64,000 nt of DNA from Synaphobranchus kaupii (Eukaryota; Chordata; Actinopteri; Anguilliformes; Synaphobranchidae). Each line of letters opens with the position of its first letter. The stretch's first letter is position 1. Below, piece by piece: positions 12,851 to 25,953 of the stretch. The DNA is taken from NCBI GenBank assembly GCA_029718625.1, contig CM056387.1, positions 34,127,961 through 34,191,960 on the forward strand, read 5' to 3'. A program made the translations under genes and the position numbers. The notes below the pieces were generated by a model. That model was not told where the DNA came from. It worked only from the letters and a program-made list of their open reading frames with translations, and made no database searches.

Positions 12851-12900
12851 TGAAAACCAGCAGACCCTGCGGCACTCTGCACCAGAGTTGGGTACCCCTG
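12851..12900. mobile_element. hAT-like right-end fragment
   Basis: TGAAAACCAGCAGACCCTGC followed by GGCACTCTGCACCAGAGTTGG and GTACCCCTG is the terminal motif of the hAT-like family at 4349-4664. Only one end is seen, 70 bp beyond the Harbinger terminus. Confidence 0.5.
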
Positions 12901-14071
12901 CTGGAGTCTCTGGATCTTGTGTTTTTCCATTTTTCCATACAGTGGCATGAGCTTTTTTTTTGCTTTTGTCATGTACGACAGATGCAGTGGAGATCAGCGT
13001 ACGCCGGCTTACCTCCCACACTCGGCTCTGTGCCTCAGTCAGGGCACTCTGACACTGTGAGAGAGAGGAGGAAGAGGAAGAAGAGGAGTGGATGAGTCAT
13101 AGCTCGCGCGGTGTGGGTTTCGGTGCTTCAGACTCGGGCCCGGGACGCCGAATTATTAATTTCTCATAAGGAATGACGAGTGACAAGGGCGTACACGGGG
13201 AAACTTTTGAGCAAACGCCGCGTTGTTCCCGTCTCCAGGAGCGGTTTCATTACAGGTACAGAGTCCCTGAAATACCTCTGACCGAAGCGCAGCCGCCATC
13301 GAACGCGAGAGGCGGGCCGTGACCAATGGGCTTATCCCCCTGAGCGGTCCACACCTCAGGCCCGCAACAGTCCCTACTACACAGCTCCTGATGAAAGAAA
13401 GCGTCATTTGCTTTTTTATTTTAATCAGAATAAAGGCTCCTGTAAAATTTTACTTCAACTCAATTGAGGATTTTTAAAAAAAGGAGGAACAGGTCGCTTC
13501 ATTATCGTCGGGCCGTCGTTAGCGTCCTTGGATTCCGCGTTTCGCCGGGTCGGGTTTCAGATTTGTTTGTTATGCTGTTGCGTGGGACCGGCCTGCGGGG
13601 GGGAAAAAAAAAACAAAGAAACATGACACAGCGCTAACGCTAACAATAAGAAACAAAGCCATAACGCTAACAATAAGAAACAAAACACAAACTATTACAA
13701 CAGCTGCTTTACAGAATGCGGGGCTGTGAGAAAGTAAAAGTCGAATTAAACAGAAAAGGCCAAGATCGTAAAGCTGGGTCCAGTTGAGCACAGAGGCTCG
13801 CAGTCAGGCTCGCAAGGGCTTCTGAGGGAGCTATACTCAGGCAATCAACTCCGTCAGTTTCTCCCGAGGGACTCATGTCCAGATTCCCTGGAATCTGAAG
13901 GAGTTTGTGTATTTCTGTGGAAAAAGATTAAAAGCGGTTATTTTCTTTTCGCACAGCTGGATCTGAGCAGGGCTGCACGCATTAAGGCAGCAGGGACAGA
14001 AATGATCCCAACTCATTTAAAGGAGAAAGGCAGACGGGGTTCTTGAGAGGGATACGTACCTCAGAGTGCGC
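12901..14071. other. Unassigned intergenic sequence
   Basis: No exon or named repeat is recognised. A moderately CpG-rich part (13080-13380) and a short imperfect repeat of AACGCTAACAATAAGAAACAAA (13637-13683, two copies about 27 bp apart) are the only structures seen. Confidence 0.4.
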
Positions 14072-14665
14072 TTACATTACATTTACATTTTAGTCATTTG
14101 GCAGACGCTCTTATCCAGAGCGACGTACATTAGTGCATTTTCCAACTTGAAACAAGTGCGTTAAAACAACCCTAAAAGGTAAATACGATTTCAAACACCA
14201 GGCGCAGTCAGTATGATTTTTTTTTTTTTTTTGGGGGGGGCACACAATATCAATCATTGGCGTGTACAACAGTAAGCCAATAAGTAACCTTAAGTATTAA
14301 ACTAGCAGCGTGAACTACTTAAACAAGGATTCAGAAAAACACAATCAAGGGAGGTCACAAGGAGGTAGGGAGGGGTGGAGAGAGGTGCAGCTTGAAGAGG
14401 TGAGTCTTCAATCTGCGCTTGAAGGTGGTCAGACTTTCTGTTGTTCTGACCTCCACGGGGAGCTCATTCCACCACCGTGGGGCCAGGACAGACAGACGTC
14501 GAGACCGGGTGCTAGTATGAAGTGGGGGGGGGGTACCAGTCGTCCTGAGGAGGCGGAATGCAGGGATCTGGTAGGTGTGTAGGGTCTGATGAGCTTTTGG
14601 AGGTATGGAGGTATGCGCTTCTTCGACAATAAGGAGGGAGCAAAATCCCGCGAGGCTGGCAGAGA
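14072..14665 (-). mobile_element. L2-type LINE, 3' end fragment
   Basis: The minus strand from about 14620 to 14370 encodes SRRLSVLAPRWWNELPVEVR and RRLKTHLFKLHL, the C-terminus of an L2-like ORF2. It is followed by a 3' UTR and the GATAAGAGCGTCTGCCAAAT tail with TGTAA-type units at 14072-14090. It is 5'-truncated. A T/G homopolymer run interrupts the UTR (14217-14239). Confidence 0.85.
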
Positions 14666-15360
14666 AGGGCTGATGGGAAAATTGTAAACAGCATTTGAAG
14701 TATGAATTATAGTTTTTTAAATTAATATTCAGAAAAACACAATCACTTCTCTCTATTTCGTGCAGCATTTGGCGGGGGCAGTAACCGAGTGTGGAACACT
14801 AACTTGTTAACAGACTTTTCTTTCTGGGGTTATCCCTTGGTACCCATTTAAAAACACTTTGGGTGGCTTCCAAAAAATGCCGCTGGCTCATTTGCCATTG
14901 TGACAGCGGGACGTCCACGTGCGAAAGAAAAAGAAAGGTCACTGATATCGCATGGATGCCTTCCGTTCTCCAATTCGGAGGAAGCCGAAGCCGTTTATTT
15001 CCGAGCAGTGCGAGTGTCAATGGGAGGTCTTCCACAGGAAGAAAATGGCTCCAATGTATGCACTGCTTCGCATGAATCATGTGTAAGTCACGCCTCTGTG
15101 CTCCACCAATGGCCCCTCATTTCAAAGCAAACAAAAAGTGGAAAAAAGAAATACAAACTTACTGGTGCCTCAAGCCCCCCCCAGACCCCAACCTTTGATT
15201 TAACGAACACTAGATCTATTAACAATTGTGAAAAGGCTGCACTTTATGCAATGCTATAAGGGAAGGTTCAAATGAGGACAAGGAAGGCAACATGTCCAAT
15301 GTCCTGGCATGGCTGTCCGGCAACACGCTGGTGTTGCTCGCCGGTATGCTAATGCAGGTG
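14666..15360. other. Unassigned intergenic sequence
   Basis: No gene or recognised repeat. Open frames on both strands are short, overlap each other and have no known motif. Confidence 0.4.
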
Positions 15361-15468
15361 CACAGGAAAATGACCAGGGTAAATTCAACTCTAACAGAGT
15401 ACATATGAGTCCAATAAGGACCATATGTACCCTGTAAGAGTTGATTTAACACTGAACTTTCTACTGTG
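15361..15468. mobile_element. Hairpin MITE, 108 bp
   Basis: The whole unit is a palindrome: the left half starts CACAGGAAAATGACCAGG and the inverted right half CACAGTAGAAAGTTCAGT. Both continue with TTCAACTCTAACAGAGTACA-like inner arms meeting near AATAAGG. No coding sequence. Confidence 0.65.
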
Positions 15469-18114
15469 TGGGTTCACTCTGGACCCCTTTTCCCGTGGCA
15501 TGACAGCACTCTAGCGTGCACTGGAGCAACCACTCAGACGCCTTAATCACCCCCGCCGCTTTTAACCAACTGTTTTAGTCATTCCAGGTATTTTTAGAGG
15601 CCCGCGGTTCACAGTCACAGGGAAGTGGAGACCTCTTCACACGAGCCAGTTCCAACCGGCAGGGGTACAGGCTGAACTCGCGGCCGGGTGAGGACGTGGC
15701 AATCATTTTCAAGGGCCTTGTAAACATGGCATTTGCGTCAATGGTGTACGGACTGCGTTCCAAACTGCCCCTGCGGCTGCCCGCTTTGAAGCAACCCGTT
15801 TCCCTCGCTACATAGGCACAGAACTGCTAACTGGAATCTGAGCCCAGTGGCTTCTGGGAAAGCCAGTCCAAACCAGCAGGCGTCAGTCAGGAATGGGCTG
15901 TTTGGTGTACCATTCTGAGAAAGCAGGGGAAAAGTCAGGAACCATGCGTACGCCCACGTGCGATGTTCCCTCGAACATACAGTGCGCTAACCTTCCACAC
16001 AGTGGAGGGGAGTGATTAGCATGTAATCGCATGCATTTCTCTTTCATGAGCTGAGACTCATAATTCTTGAAGCTTATTCCTTTATACGGTGTTCGACATC
16101 AGTGAACACGCAAGTAGATGAAGCCTTCGGCAGGCGGTTTTTAATTTTCCATTGTATTGAACGTTGTTTCATTCATAAGCCACCGCTGTTGTCACGAGTT
16201 TGAAACTCATGAACAATGAAACTCTTCCTCTGTGGTTTCTGGTCAGAGGTATTATCAGAAACAGTCCAGTACTGAGTATTTCCCAGGTTTTATTAAAAAT
16301 GAGTTCCTCCCCTGCAGGGTCCTTTGTCTGTACTCAAGGCCCTACGATCCCCGACAGCGCCCTCACACCACCCCCCTGCCCCCACCCAATTTTAAAACCC
16401 CACACGTTTATACCCCCCACGGCACACATACCCTCTCACAACGACATCCAACAGAACAAACCGCTAATAGCACACACTACTCTTTCACCCCCCATTATAT
16501 ACTAACCCCTGTTTTCACTACAACAATTGAGTACCATAAAAAAATTTGAACTTGCAACTCTTTTTATTGATTGCCTCCTTCTTCTTCTTCTTCTTCTTCT
16601 TCTTAGTCTTCGTCATCATGGAGGAATGTTGAAAGACTTCAGTCCATCTGGATCTTTACTTTCATGGGTGATCTTTACTATTTTTTAACATTATGAATCG
16701 GTTTGATTAATGCCAAGGCTTCTGGTCGTTATACGTCACAACGCACAAAGCAAGACAACAACGCGTACCTCACTTTGACCCCTACAAGGTTACAGGCTGG
16801 GTTCCCGGGCAGATGGGGAGGAAGGACAGGTGTCCCAGGGCTGGGGGCGTAGAGACACGCGCCCCAGGAGGGAAAGGGCAGGGGCGGGGGGCGTGGGAGA
16901 CGAGCGAGACGACAATGTGGAGGAATGAGGAGCAGATGGTTTGGTCCAGAATCTGACCCTGGCTCCTGCGCCATGCATCCAGACAGACACCCACAGCACC
17001 ATGGCAACAAAGCAGTAGCAACAACACTAACCAGTCACGAGTCCTCAACTTCCTTGACTTTGCATAATCAGGAGACACGACAGAATATACGCGATATATT
17101 TTAAGCCATGTGATGAATGAGAATGTGATTGTGTTGACAAAAGACGGCTGTTTGGTATGTTTTGTTCCGTCCGTTCGTTTCTATTTTGTTTCAGGTCCAT
17201 CTCTGCCTCTGTCCTGCTTCACCCTGTGTACCCCGCCCGTTACCTGATTGGACCACTCCCATTTGAAAAGACACGCCAGTTCAGCATTCGAGAGACCCAT
17301 ATTCTCATTTGCTATTTTTGTTACGGCTTTGATTTTTGATAATGTGTATGAATTGTTTGTTTTCTCGACTCTGATTTTGGCCTAGCCCTTCTGTTCTGTT
17401 CGCTGCTCGTGAATGTATGACCCTTACCGCTTTCTTTTTTAACACTGATTTACGCACAAGGGTTATCCATCTATCCAGACTGAAATCTTACAAGATAAAG
17501 AAAAATATCTTTCTTAAAAAGGCAGTACATAATTTAATAATTTTTTTTTTTTTTCAATTATTTAACTTTAATTTTTCTGGGTGGTGTATGTCTTTATATT
17601 TATGTATGTACCCCCCCCCCCCCCCTTCTTTGGGCCACACATAGGTACATATTTACACATTTATATAAATACATAATAAATATGTATTTATATAAATACG
17701 TAATACTGATATGAATGTTGACACATAAGACACAAACAAGCATACCACACGCACGGGAGGGGAGGGGATGGTAAATGGTTGTTTGCTTATGTTCTGCATG
17801 TACAGTATATCATGTGCATATTCTGTATACCTTCATGTTTTGTCTATCTGTATATCTTATTAGTTTGGAAATTAAAACTAAAATTTGAAGGTAACGCCTC
17901 AAAAAAAATAAGGCTTGTCGGTTTAAATGTGAGCTGAGGCATTGATCTTATACCCGCAAACATGACACTTTGCCTCAACAGTTCTAGTGAAAGCCGAGGA
18001 TAACTACATGCGTAAACGGTACAAGGGATGTGACGCCTGTGAGCGGAAAGCGTGATTTAAGTGCGGAAATGATTTATCAGTATTTCATGAGCAAGTGACA
18101 ATTAATGCACTCTT
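15469..18114. other. Unassigned intergenic sequence
   Basis: It contains a (CTT)n tract (16577-16604), T and C homopolymers (17541-17554, 17611-17626), and an AT-rich zone with ATAAATA repeats (17660-17700). No exon with splice sites and a recognisable protein was found. Confidence 0.4.
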
Positions 18115-18121
18115 GTGAGTA

Positions 18122-18861
18122 ACACGTCTGCTATGTGTGCTGCCTCTGTCACACGCTATAACAGGTCTACTCTGTATGCTGCCTCTGTCACACGCTATAA
18201 CACGTCTGCTCTGTGCGCTGCCTCTGTCACACGCTATAACACGTCTGCTCTGTGCGCTGCCTCTGTCACACGCTATAACACGTCTGCTCTGTGTGCCGCC
18301 TCTGTCACACGCTATAACAGGTCTACTCTGTGTGCTGCCTCTGTCACACGCTATAACACGTCTGCTCTGTGTGCCGCCTCTGTCACACGCTATAACACGT
18401 CTGCTCTGTGTGCCGCCTCTGTCACACGCTATAACACGTCTGCTCTGTGTGCTGCCTCTGTCACACGCTATAACAGGTCTACTCTGTGTGCTGCCTCTGT
18501 CACACGCTATAACACGTCTGCTCTGTGCGCTGCCTCTGTCACACGCTATAACACGTCTGCTCTGTGCGCTGCCTCTGTCACACGCTATAACACGTCTGCT
18601 CTGTGCGCTGCCTCTGTCACACGCTATAACACGTCTGCTCTGTGTGCCGCCTCTGTCACACGCTATAACACGTCTGCTCTGTGTGCCGCCTCTGTCACAC
18701 GCTGTAACACGTCTGCTCTGTGTGCCGCCTCTGTCACACGCTATAAAACGTCTGCTCTGTGTGCCGCCTCTGTCACACGCTATAACACGTCTGCTCTGTG
18801 TGCCGCCTCTGTCACACGCTATAACACGTCTGCTCTGTGCGCCGCCTCTGTCACACGCTAG
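18122..18861. repeat. 39-bp minisatellite, about 19 copies
   Basis: The unit is close to ACACGTCTGCTCTGTGTGCT followed by GCCTCTGTCACACGCTATA, repeated head to tail with few variants (ACAGGTCTACTC, GTGCGCT and GTGCCGC subtypes). Because 39 is divisible by three and the unit lacks stops, two plus-strand frames stay open for about 250 codons. This is a repeat property rather than evidence for a protein. Confidence 0.95.
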
Positions 18862-19061
18862 GAGACGCTTGCCCAGGGAGAGAATGCCCCGGTTCGGTCT
18901 TTGAGCAGAGCTTGCCTGTTCTCAGCAAATGGTCTCAATTCAGCCCAAAATGGTGTGTGTCCTTCACCTCTGATGAGAGCGAAGACGGTGATGACATCAA
19001 ATGAAAATTATTATCATAGTTTTGCATTCAATCTCACTTTCTAATAGCACAGAACAGTAAG

Positions 19062-19310
19062 AACAGGCAAACTATTAAGATTAACAGTATTGTTCAGTGC
19101 AGAGATTACAAAGGGACAGAGCATCACATCCACCGTTATCGTTAAAATATATATTTTTGGTCAATACCGTATTTAATTCCTATAATAACAGGCAAACTAG
19201 TAAGATTAACTGTATTGTTCAGTGCATAGATTACAAAGGGACAGAGCATCCCAGCCTCCATTATCTTTAATTTATTTATTTATTTTATTGTCAATACCAT
19301 ATTTAATTTT
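19062..19310. repeat. Diverged tandem duplication, about 125-bp unit
   Basis: Copies start at 19062 and 19187 with AACAGGCAAACT and both end in a 'GTCAATACC[G/A]TATTTAAT' motif. They have diverged by substitutions and a small A/T-rich length difference. Confidence 0.85.
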
Positions 19311-22300
19311 TCTTAAAAAACATACGATTGGCACGAACTATCACCATTCGTCACTTTATTCATAAGTTTAATCAACGGTATTCACAGAAATAATTGGCAC
19401 CCTAATAGGTATATTAACCTACATTTGTTGAGTACACTCATAAATAAAATTAATTTAATTTCATTTATGTATTGTGTGTCAGCGCGAGTGTTGTTTGTGT
19501 GGTTTTCAGTGAGTTAATAGGGCCTAATTAAAATTTATATTAATGTTGTCCATATCACGATGCTCTTGAGCACATCATCAGTGATGTTACTTGAAGTGTG
19601 TTTGGGGTCTTTCAGCATCGTGAGGCGTCACCCAGGCGACCCAGCCGGGGTTTATGAGACTCAAACGGGGTTGTGCTCAAGCGGCGTTCTGCGTTAAGAT
19701 GTTCCCCATGGACCTCCTCTCCTGATCCATAGCCATCTTTAGACTTTCTCTTTCCAACAGCTCTCCTCCTCCTCTTCCTCCTCCTCCTCCTCCTCATCCT
19801 CGCTCCAGTGATGCCGAGCGCACTGTAGGCTCTATGGAGGGTTTGTCCCGCCAACTGACAGGACCAAACATGATTATCGGTAAGCAGCCTATGTTAGCCA
19901 GAGATTGATATTGAGATTAGTCACACGCTGTCTGCCAAAGAACAAACATACTACGGGCCAATTGGAATGATTCTTGTTGGACTGTTGCTGGTGGCCAATG
20001 TCGGACGGGCCTTTGTAATGCTGTTGAACCAACCTGATGCTGGCCCATTGGGCGAAATTTACTGGTAAGTGTTAATCAAGCGTTTTCGGTTAGAAACTGT
20101 GCACTGGAAGTGAGCCGTGTTTGGAAAAAGAGGGATTTAATCTCCTCTCAATAACCTTCCCGTCCGCTCTCCTGAAGAGAGTCTCCAGGTACCCTAATCT
20201 CCCTGATCCCTTGTTGTGGAGACGTTGCCTTTTGTCAGCACGCCCTGCCTGGGTTAAGCCTCTGCTCCGAGCCCCCTGTAAACGTCACCGTCTCCAGCGT
20301 GCCACAGGAAACACTCCACCACCATTTGCAAGCAGCGATACGGACAGGCAGGAAACCGGAAGGAAAGATCTAAAGAGGGATGGATGAACAGAGGGTCTTA
20401 TTTAACCTGTGGAGAAGACAGACACTGCATTCGAAATAAATTGAAACTTAATTGAATCGTCAATGTTCCAGATGGTTCCTTCATTGTCATTGCTTATTAA
20501 ACATTCACAGCTGAAGCCTTTGCAGGGCTACTCTCTTTTTCTTTCCATCCCTAAAATTAATTTGCTCATATTTCATATTGCACAAGACAGACAGACAGGC
20601 AGGTTGAAAAGATTAAGATACGGATAGAGGTACAGTATATGTAGAAAGATGCCCCTAATAACGCTAACAAAAATTTTATTTACTTGTTCATTTGTTTATT
20701 GACGGACCACTCGGCGCTTATGGGGATTCCTAGCCAGCAGTGGCTTAGCATGCAGCACAAATACAAAGTAACCCTGTGCCCTTTGGTTGCCCAGCAACAT
20801 AGCTCCGCCTTGTGACCCCAGCAGACTCGGTAATTGTCATTCAGATTTGAACTCACGAGATCTTCCCAAAGAGCCCACTGTGTAAAAGTGTGCAATTTAT
20901 CAGACGAGCAGCGTGGCGTTTTTGGGGGGGCGGGGGTGTGGGACAGGAGGGTACTCGCCGCTACTGATCCACGTCATTGAACTGCAGAAAATAACAATAA
21001 AGGCGGAGGTCAAGGACGGTCTATTCATAATGCGAGCGGCCGTTGTTGCTCGGCAAGGTTGCCAGTGATGGAATCTGCATGTCCCTCCGCCGTGCGATCG
21101 CGCTTCTGGAGAAAAGCCGTTGGGACTTCCCCAAAATAAATCTCTGAGGCATCTGCCCACTTCTGTTCTATTCTTTCTCCTGTTTTCCGCCATAGTTTTG
21201 CATCAAGTCCACATTACAGCCATCTGGACAGAGACACAAATGCCACCACTTAGCTAAACAGGGCGGACTTTGACACTGCAAAATGCTAACCCTACCTAAC
21301 TAGCCAGACACATTCCCACAGATGAGCCAACACAAAGAAACAGCATAGATCAGGTATCGCACCGAATCCAACCGTTTTGAAAATGTACAGAGTGTACTTC
21401 CAACAAGCATTTTATTAAGACACGCATAACAGCCCCCCCCCCTCCAGATCACCTTACAGAATTCTTGGGGATAAATGGGAACATTTTGACAAGCACACAG
21501 CTCGAGTATAGGCGGGACTAATGCATTTGAATCCAGCAGGAGCAGGCCCTGCCTTGCGTGACGTCCGTAAGCCGTCTCGCCCGCGGGGCTCTTTTCCTGT
21601 TCTCCTGCGCGTGTGGGTGACCAGGGAGAGAGACCTTAAGACAGGGCTCTTGGATCCGGGCCTAAGTATCCAAACGGTTTACGTAAGAGGGTGAAATCAG
21701 CAATTTAGCAGGAGTTTGCTGCTCCACACCGGAGGCCGGCGCACCGGTCCACCGGACAGTCGTTTGGAGACGTGCCATCTTTTCCGCCCCTCTTGCGTCA
21801 AAGCCAGATAAATGCTTGACAGCGGTTTCCAGCGCGAGGAATGTCACGGGCGAAGGGGGTGGGGTGGGGGGTGGATTTTAACCCCTGTGCGTAGTGGGAG
21901 GGAGGCCAGCGCTCTCGCTAGATTCTCCCCTGAGGTTAGCGAGTGGATGCCGAGCAGCCTTGCAGAAAGGAGAAAAAAAACACCGAAAGTTGCAAAAATA
22001 AGCGGAACAAACAAAACGGCGGATCCCAGCGGAATCAGACTCGACCTTTGGCCCGAACAACATCCGGTCGAGTCCGGCCCTCGATCGCATCGGTGGTCAG
22101 GCTTACTTCAGACACAACACAATAACGATGACAGTGTGCGCACGTGTGCCTTCCGCCTACTGTCATACAAACCCCCCATTCAATCGAATGATAAACTGAG
22201 GCTGGGATTAAATCAACATTTGTCCTTAACAAATTAAGTTCCATGATCAATAAAACGAACTTGCCCAAACTGATTTTGTGAAGGAAAAAGGGTAGTGCTC

Positions 22301-22546
22301 GCGTTTACGTGTTTAAGTTAAGTGTCCCACTGGGCTGAATTGTGTGATTCACGTAAGTGCGAATGAGCAGACCTCGTGTTCTGAGATGTTTTTGAAACAT
22401 GATTCATGTTCTGTCAGATAAAGTCTGTGAGTTGAAACATTAAGAACAACAAAATCCCATATCTTAATAATAGCCAAATAGTGCTAAAGATGCAGCCTTA
22501 AGCAGCATTTAAAAATAAATCTGATTTGTGACTCATATACAGATTT

Positions 22547-22550
<4 letters not shown>
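19311..22550. other. Unassigned intergenic sequence
   Basis: No gene recognised. A (TCC)n-like tract lies at 19762-19797. The interval 21540-22130 is relatively GC- and CpG-rich but shows no convincing exon. Confidence 0.4.
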
Positions 22551-22597
<47 letters not shown>

Positions 22598-22651
22598 CGT
22601 ATATCTGTGTAAGTGCCTGCGCCTGTGCGTGTTGTGTGCACACATTTGCAC

Positions 22652-22692
<41 letters not shown>
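22551..22692. repeat. Two (GT)n microsatellites
   Basis: GT tracts at 22551-22594 and 22655-22691 are separated by a GT-related degenerate linker. They generate open frames encoding poly(Val-Cys) or poly(Thr-His), which are artefacts. Confidence 0.95.
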
Positions 22693-22693
<1 letters not shown>

Positions 22694-25390
22694 ACTTGTT
22701 TGCATGCGTGTAGGTTAGGATGTGTCTGTGGCTCCTGCATCGTGGTCTCACGAGCACACTCTGTGATATGTATATATAGGGCTTGCGGGGTGAAATAACG
22801 GGTGTACAGAAGTGTGAAACATATGGTTTAGAATATGGAACAGGGACATGGTAAATCGATATGTTTGGTATTATGACACAACAAAAGCGGCGAGTAAGGG
22901 GGAGGGCCCGGGGGGGGTGTCCAGTGTTCTGCTAAACGGAACGTTCGCTGCGGATCCACAGTGTGTCCTTTCCTGCCGCCGGACTATAAGGGCAAATCTT
23001 TAACCCAACGCTGAAAACATTTACGTTATGTACTGAGGCTTCTATTTTTTTTTTTTTAAAGACATGGAAAAGGTTAGTTGACCCATTGCACAACGTTTTT
23101 TTTGTTTTTTTTCCTTCGAGCAAAGTGGCTGCAGATGAAATGTTAATAATAAATTTACTCTCAGCAATAAGTGATGAATTCACTAACACTTCCGCACTTG
23201 AACTTTAAGCTACAGGAGTTATCATCATGCAGTCCCTGTTTTGTATATCTTTCATTTAACTGACCAGTGGCACATTGTTTTTCTAATTAAAAGAGGAGAG
23301 GATAGTCCGCCCTCCTTCCGTTTTTTTATTTATTTTTTATTCAGGCGAGGGGGAAAGCAGAGAGGGTAACACACAGAGAAGAGATCACAGGTCAGAGGGT
23401 GTAACTGGGGGGATCGAACCCCCCAATATGGGGGATTCGTACGTGAATACGGCTCGAGATTCAGCCGCCCCCACAGACTTTACCACACGTCTCACCCAGC
23501 GGGACGTTGCTCTGTCAACATGAATTTCATTTTCAAAACCCAAATGTTGCAAACCTGACACATGGTCCAATTTCGTCGCCACCCGAGCTGTCTTTGTGTG
23601 GGCCCATAAGAACAGCCGTTGTTCCTTTACTCAGAAAGCACAGAACAGTTTGTCGTTGAATTTTAAAAAAAGCGTTTCTTGACACGAGTCCCACAATCAG
23701 GCGATGTGTTCTCTCTTTCTTCAGTCGGTAATTATTATAAATCACTCATTAGCGCAAACGGCACGGCCCCAGTTTCCTGCCTTCTGCAACTTGCGTGTAA
23801 GACATTCGCACTTATTGTGTTCCGCCGATAATAGAATTCAGAAGAACAAAGGGTGTGGATCAACGTGGCCGTATGCTGAAATCAGCAGAAGCCACTTCTG
23901 GTGACCTGGATTTGCTCACAATCTCTGACACTTCTCAGATTCTCTTTAATAGAGGAACAGGCAGTACATTATTCAGATATTGTCCTGCGAGGGCTCCTGG
24001 GTAATTGCAAGGATAATTAGCAGAGGTGGCTCTCAGGATGTGTCTCCAGCGTGTCAAGCGAGCACAAGGACACCCCTATGAAAGCCGCCGATGGACCGTC
24101 CCGCTAAATGACCTCACTTTCATCCCGACCCCTCGCTTCGCATGGCCGCCGATCTCACATCCTGTCCTCTCTTTTCCGTCCACTCCCAAAATTCTCCCTC
24201 TGTCGAATGTCCTCCACAAACAATGCCTCCTCATACCTAATGGAAATGCTGTTGACTTAACACGCCGTTGGCCTGACACGCTAAGTCCCCCTACCCTCAC
24301 GATGTAGAGGGTTACGTAACCTACAGAGGAACCTCGATATGGGGCATAAAACAGTACGCAATAACCGTGTTCAATGCAAAGCTACAGGCAGGGAAAGTAA
24401 GCGGAGCCTTGGCTTGCATTTTGAGTCATCTCATTCTGTTTCATTATTCCATTACCTGTACACACGAAATCTCTGCCATTGCCTACCGCATTACCAATGG
24501 TCTAGAGTCTAGACATACTACAAACATACTTACACAATTCAGTTCAAATAAATTCAGTTTTATGTCTATAGTGCTTTTTACCGAGACACTTTCCTTAAAC
24601 ACCACAAAGATTTTTAAGAAAAAACAGGAAATAGGAAAACTGGGTACGGTTGAGATTAAATCTCCAAAAAACCAGGAAGTGAGGTAAAAACCCAAATATA
24701 GACGGGGATCCCTTCCTCCGCTGGCCACAGCACGTATATTTCACTTGCATTCAAATTACAAATTACAGTGTAACTGTTTATATACTGTATGTGCGTGTGA
24801 ATGTGTGTGCACATGCTTGTGTTTTTGCATGTTTGTGTGTGAATGATATTGTGCGCATGTTTGTGCGTTTGTAAACTAATGTTTCTGTGTGTATATGTGC
24901 GTGTTCACACATGTGCATTTGTCTGCGAGCAAGAGTGTGTGTAAACAAATGTTTCTGTGTTTATATGTGTGTTCACACATGTGCATTTGTCTGCGTGTCT
25001 GTGCTTGTGAGTGCGTCCCTGTTTGTGTGTGTTTTCTCAGACCTGTGCTCCAAACTGCCATCGTTCCAACCAGCGCGGCGTATAAGTGTCGAAGGCCAGG
25101 GGATGATAAGAGCTGGAAGCCAGTCTCGGAGGTCACCCGTTACACTCCACACGCCAAAAAGACGTCACGTGCCACACCGCTGAGGGTCACTGACAATCGT
25201 GCTCATTGTCCCAGATGCTGACTCCTGCGTCAGTAGACTTACAGAGCAGCATGACAGAAAGGGTTTAGACCCAGGAAGTGCGCTGTGTTTTCTGGTGTGA
25301 GCTAACAACATCAGCAGGCAACTGTGCGAGGGCCGTCATTCACAGCCATAAGTGTTTGTGTGTGTGTGCGTGTATATGCGTGTGTGTGCA

Positions 25391-25394
<4 letters not shown>
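22693..25394. other. Unassigned sequence with TG-rich cryptic repeats
   Basis: An approximate 70-bp tandem duplication lies at 24879-25000 (each copy AATGTTTCTGTGTG… CACACATGTGCATTTG). A tRNA-B-box-like sequence in inverse orientation at 23408-23425 could be a decayed SINE. No gene found. Confidence 0.4.

Positions 25395-25462
<68 letters not shown>
25395..25462. repeat. (GT)n microsatellite
   Basis: About 34 uninterrupted GT units, with degenerate GT-rich flanks. Confidence 0.95.
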
Positions 25463-25466
<4 letters not shown>

Positions 25467-25717
25467 CGTGTGCATGCATGTACTGTCAAGGCGCAAATGT
25501 CGATCGTATCCTACGTTACATTTCCATACTGGTGGGTCACGAGGCATGTGTTCAGCCAATAAGTCGGTCTTTAGCTTGCTTTTACTTGTAAATCAAAAAT
25601 AAGCACGAAGAGCTGATTGAATCCATGCCTAACCCATGCTATATCAGATAGCATAGCATAGGGATGGAGGCGGAAACAGGGAAGGTAAACATACGTGAGT
25701 AAAGTTCCAGAACAATA

Positions 25718-25953
25718 TTACATTACATTACAGGTATTTAGGAGATGCTCTTATCCAACTTTTCTTCTTTTTTTTAAATTTTTTTTTTAACATATTATCC
25801 ATTTATACAGCTGGATATATACTGGAGTGATTCAGGTTAAGTACCTTGCTCAAGGGTACAATGGCAGTGTCCTCCCTGGGAATCATACCTATCATACCTG
25901 CAACCTTTCAGTTACAAGGCCAGTTCCTTAACCATTATACTACACTGCCTCCC
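25718..25953 (-). mobile_element. tRNA-derived SINE with L2-type tail (antisense)
   Basis: In the minus orientation it has the head GGGAGGCAGTGTAGTATAAT (A-box-like), a degenerate B-box segment, and the body ACCCTTGAGCAAGGTACTTAAC, CAGTATATATCCAGCTGTATAA. It ends with the GGATAAGAGCATCTCCTAAA tail plus TGTAA units. A T/A-rich insertion interrupts the 3' part. Same family as the copy at 33651-33867. Confidence 0.85.

Noticed and set aside
16200..17078. Overlapping Pro-rich frames on both strands
   Set aside because: Mutually overlapping, low-complexity and without splice sites or motifs.
18122..18861. Possible CRISPR-like array
   Set aside because: The units are contiguous tandem repeats without unique spacers, and the genome is vertebrate.
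18115..18904. 248- and 255-codon frames as a possible repeat protein gene
   Set aside because: Both frames come from the 39-bp minisatellite. Two frames are equally open, with no unique N-terminal domain, splice sites or promoter.
22484..22798. Thr-His and Val-Cys repeat proteins (also at 25278-25602, 49055-49363 and 60119-61085)
   Set aside because: Translations of CA/GT microsatellites.
23385..23440. Possible tRNA gene on the minus strand (GGTTCGATCCCCCC)
   Set aside because: Only a B-box-like motif within a G/C-run palindrome; no A box at proper spacing or acceptor stem.
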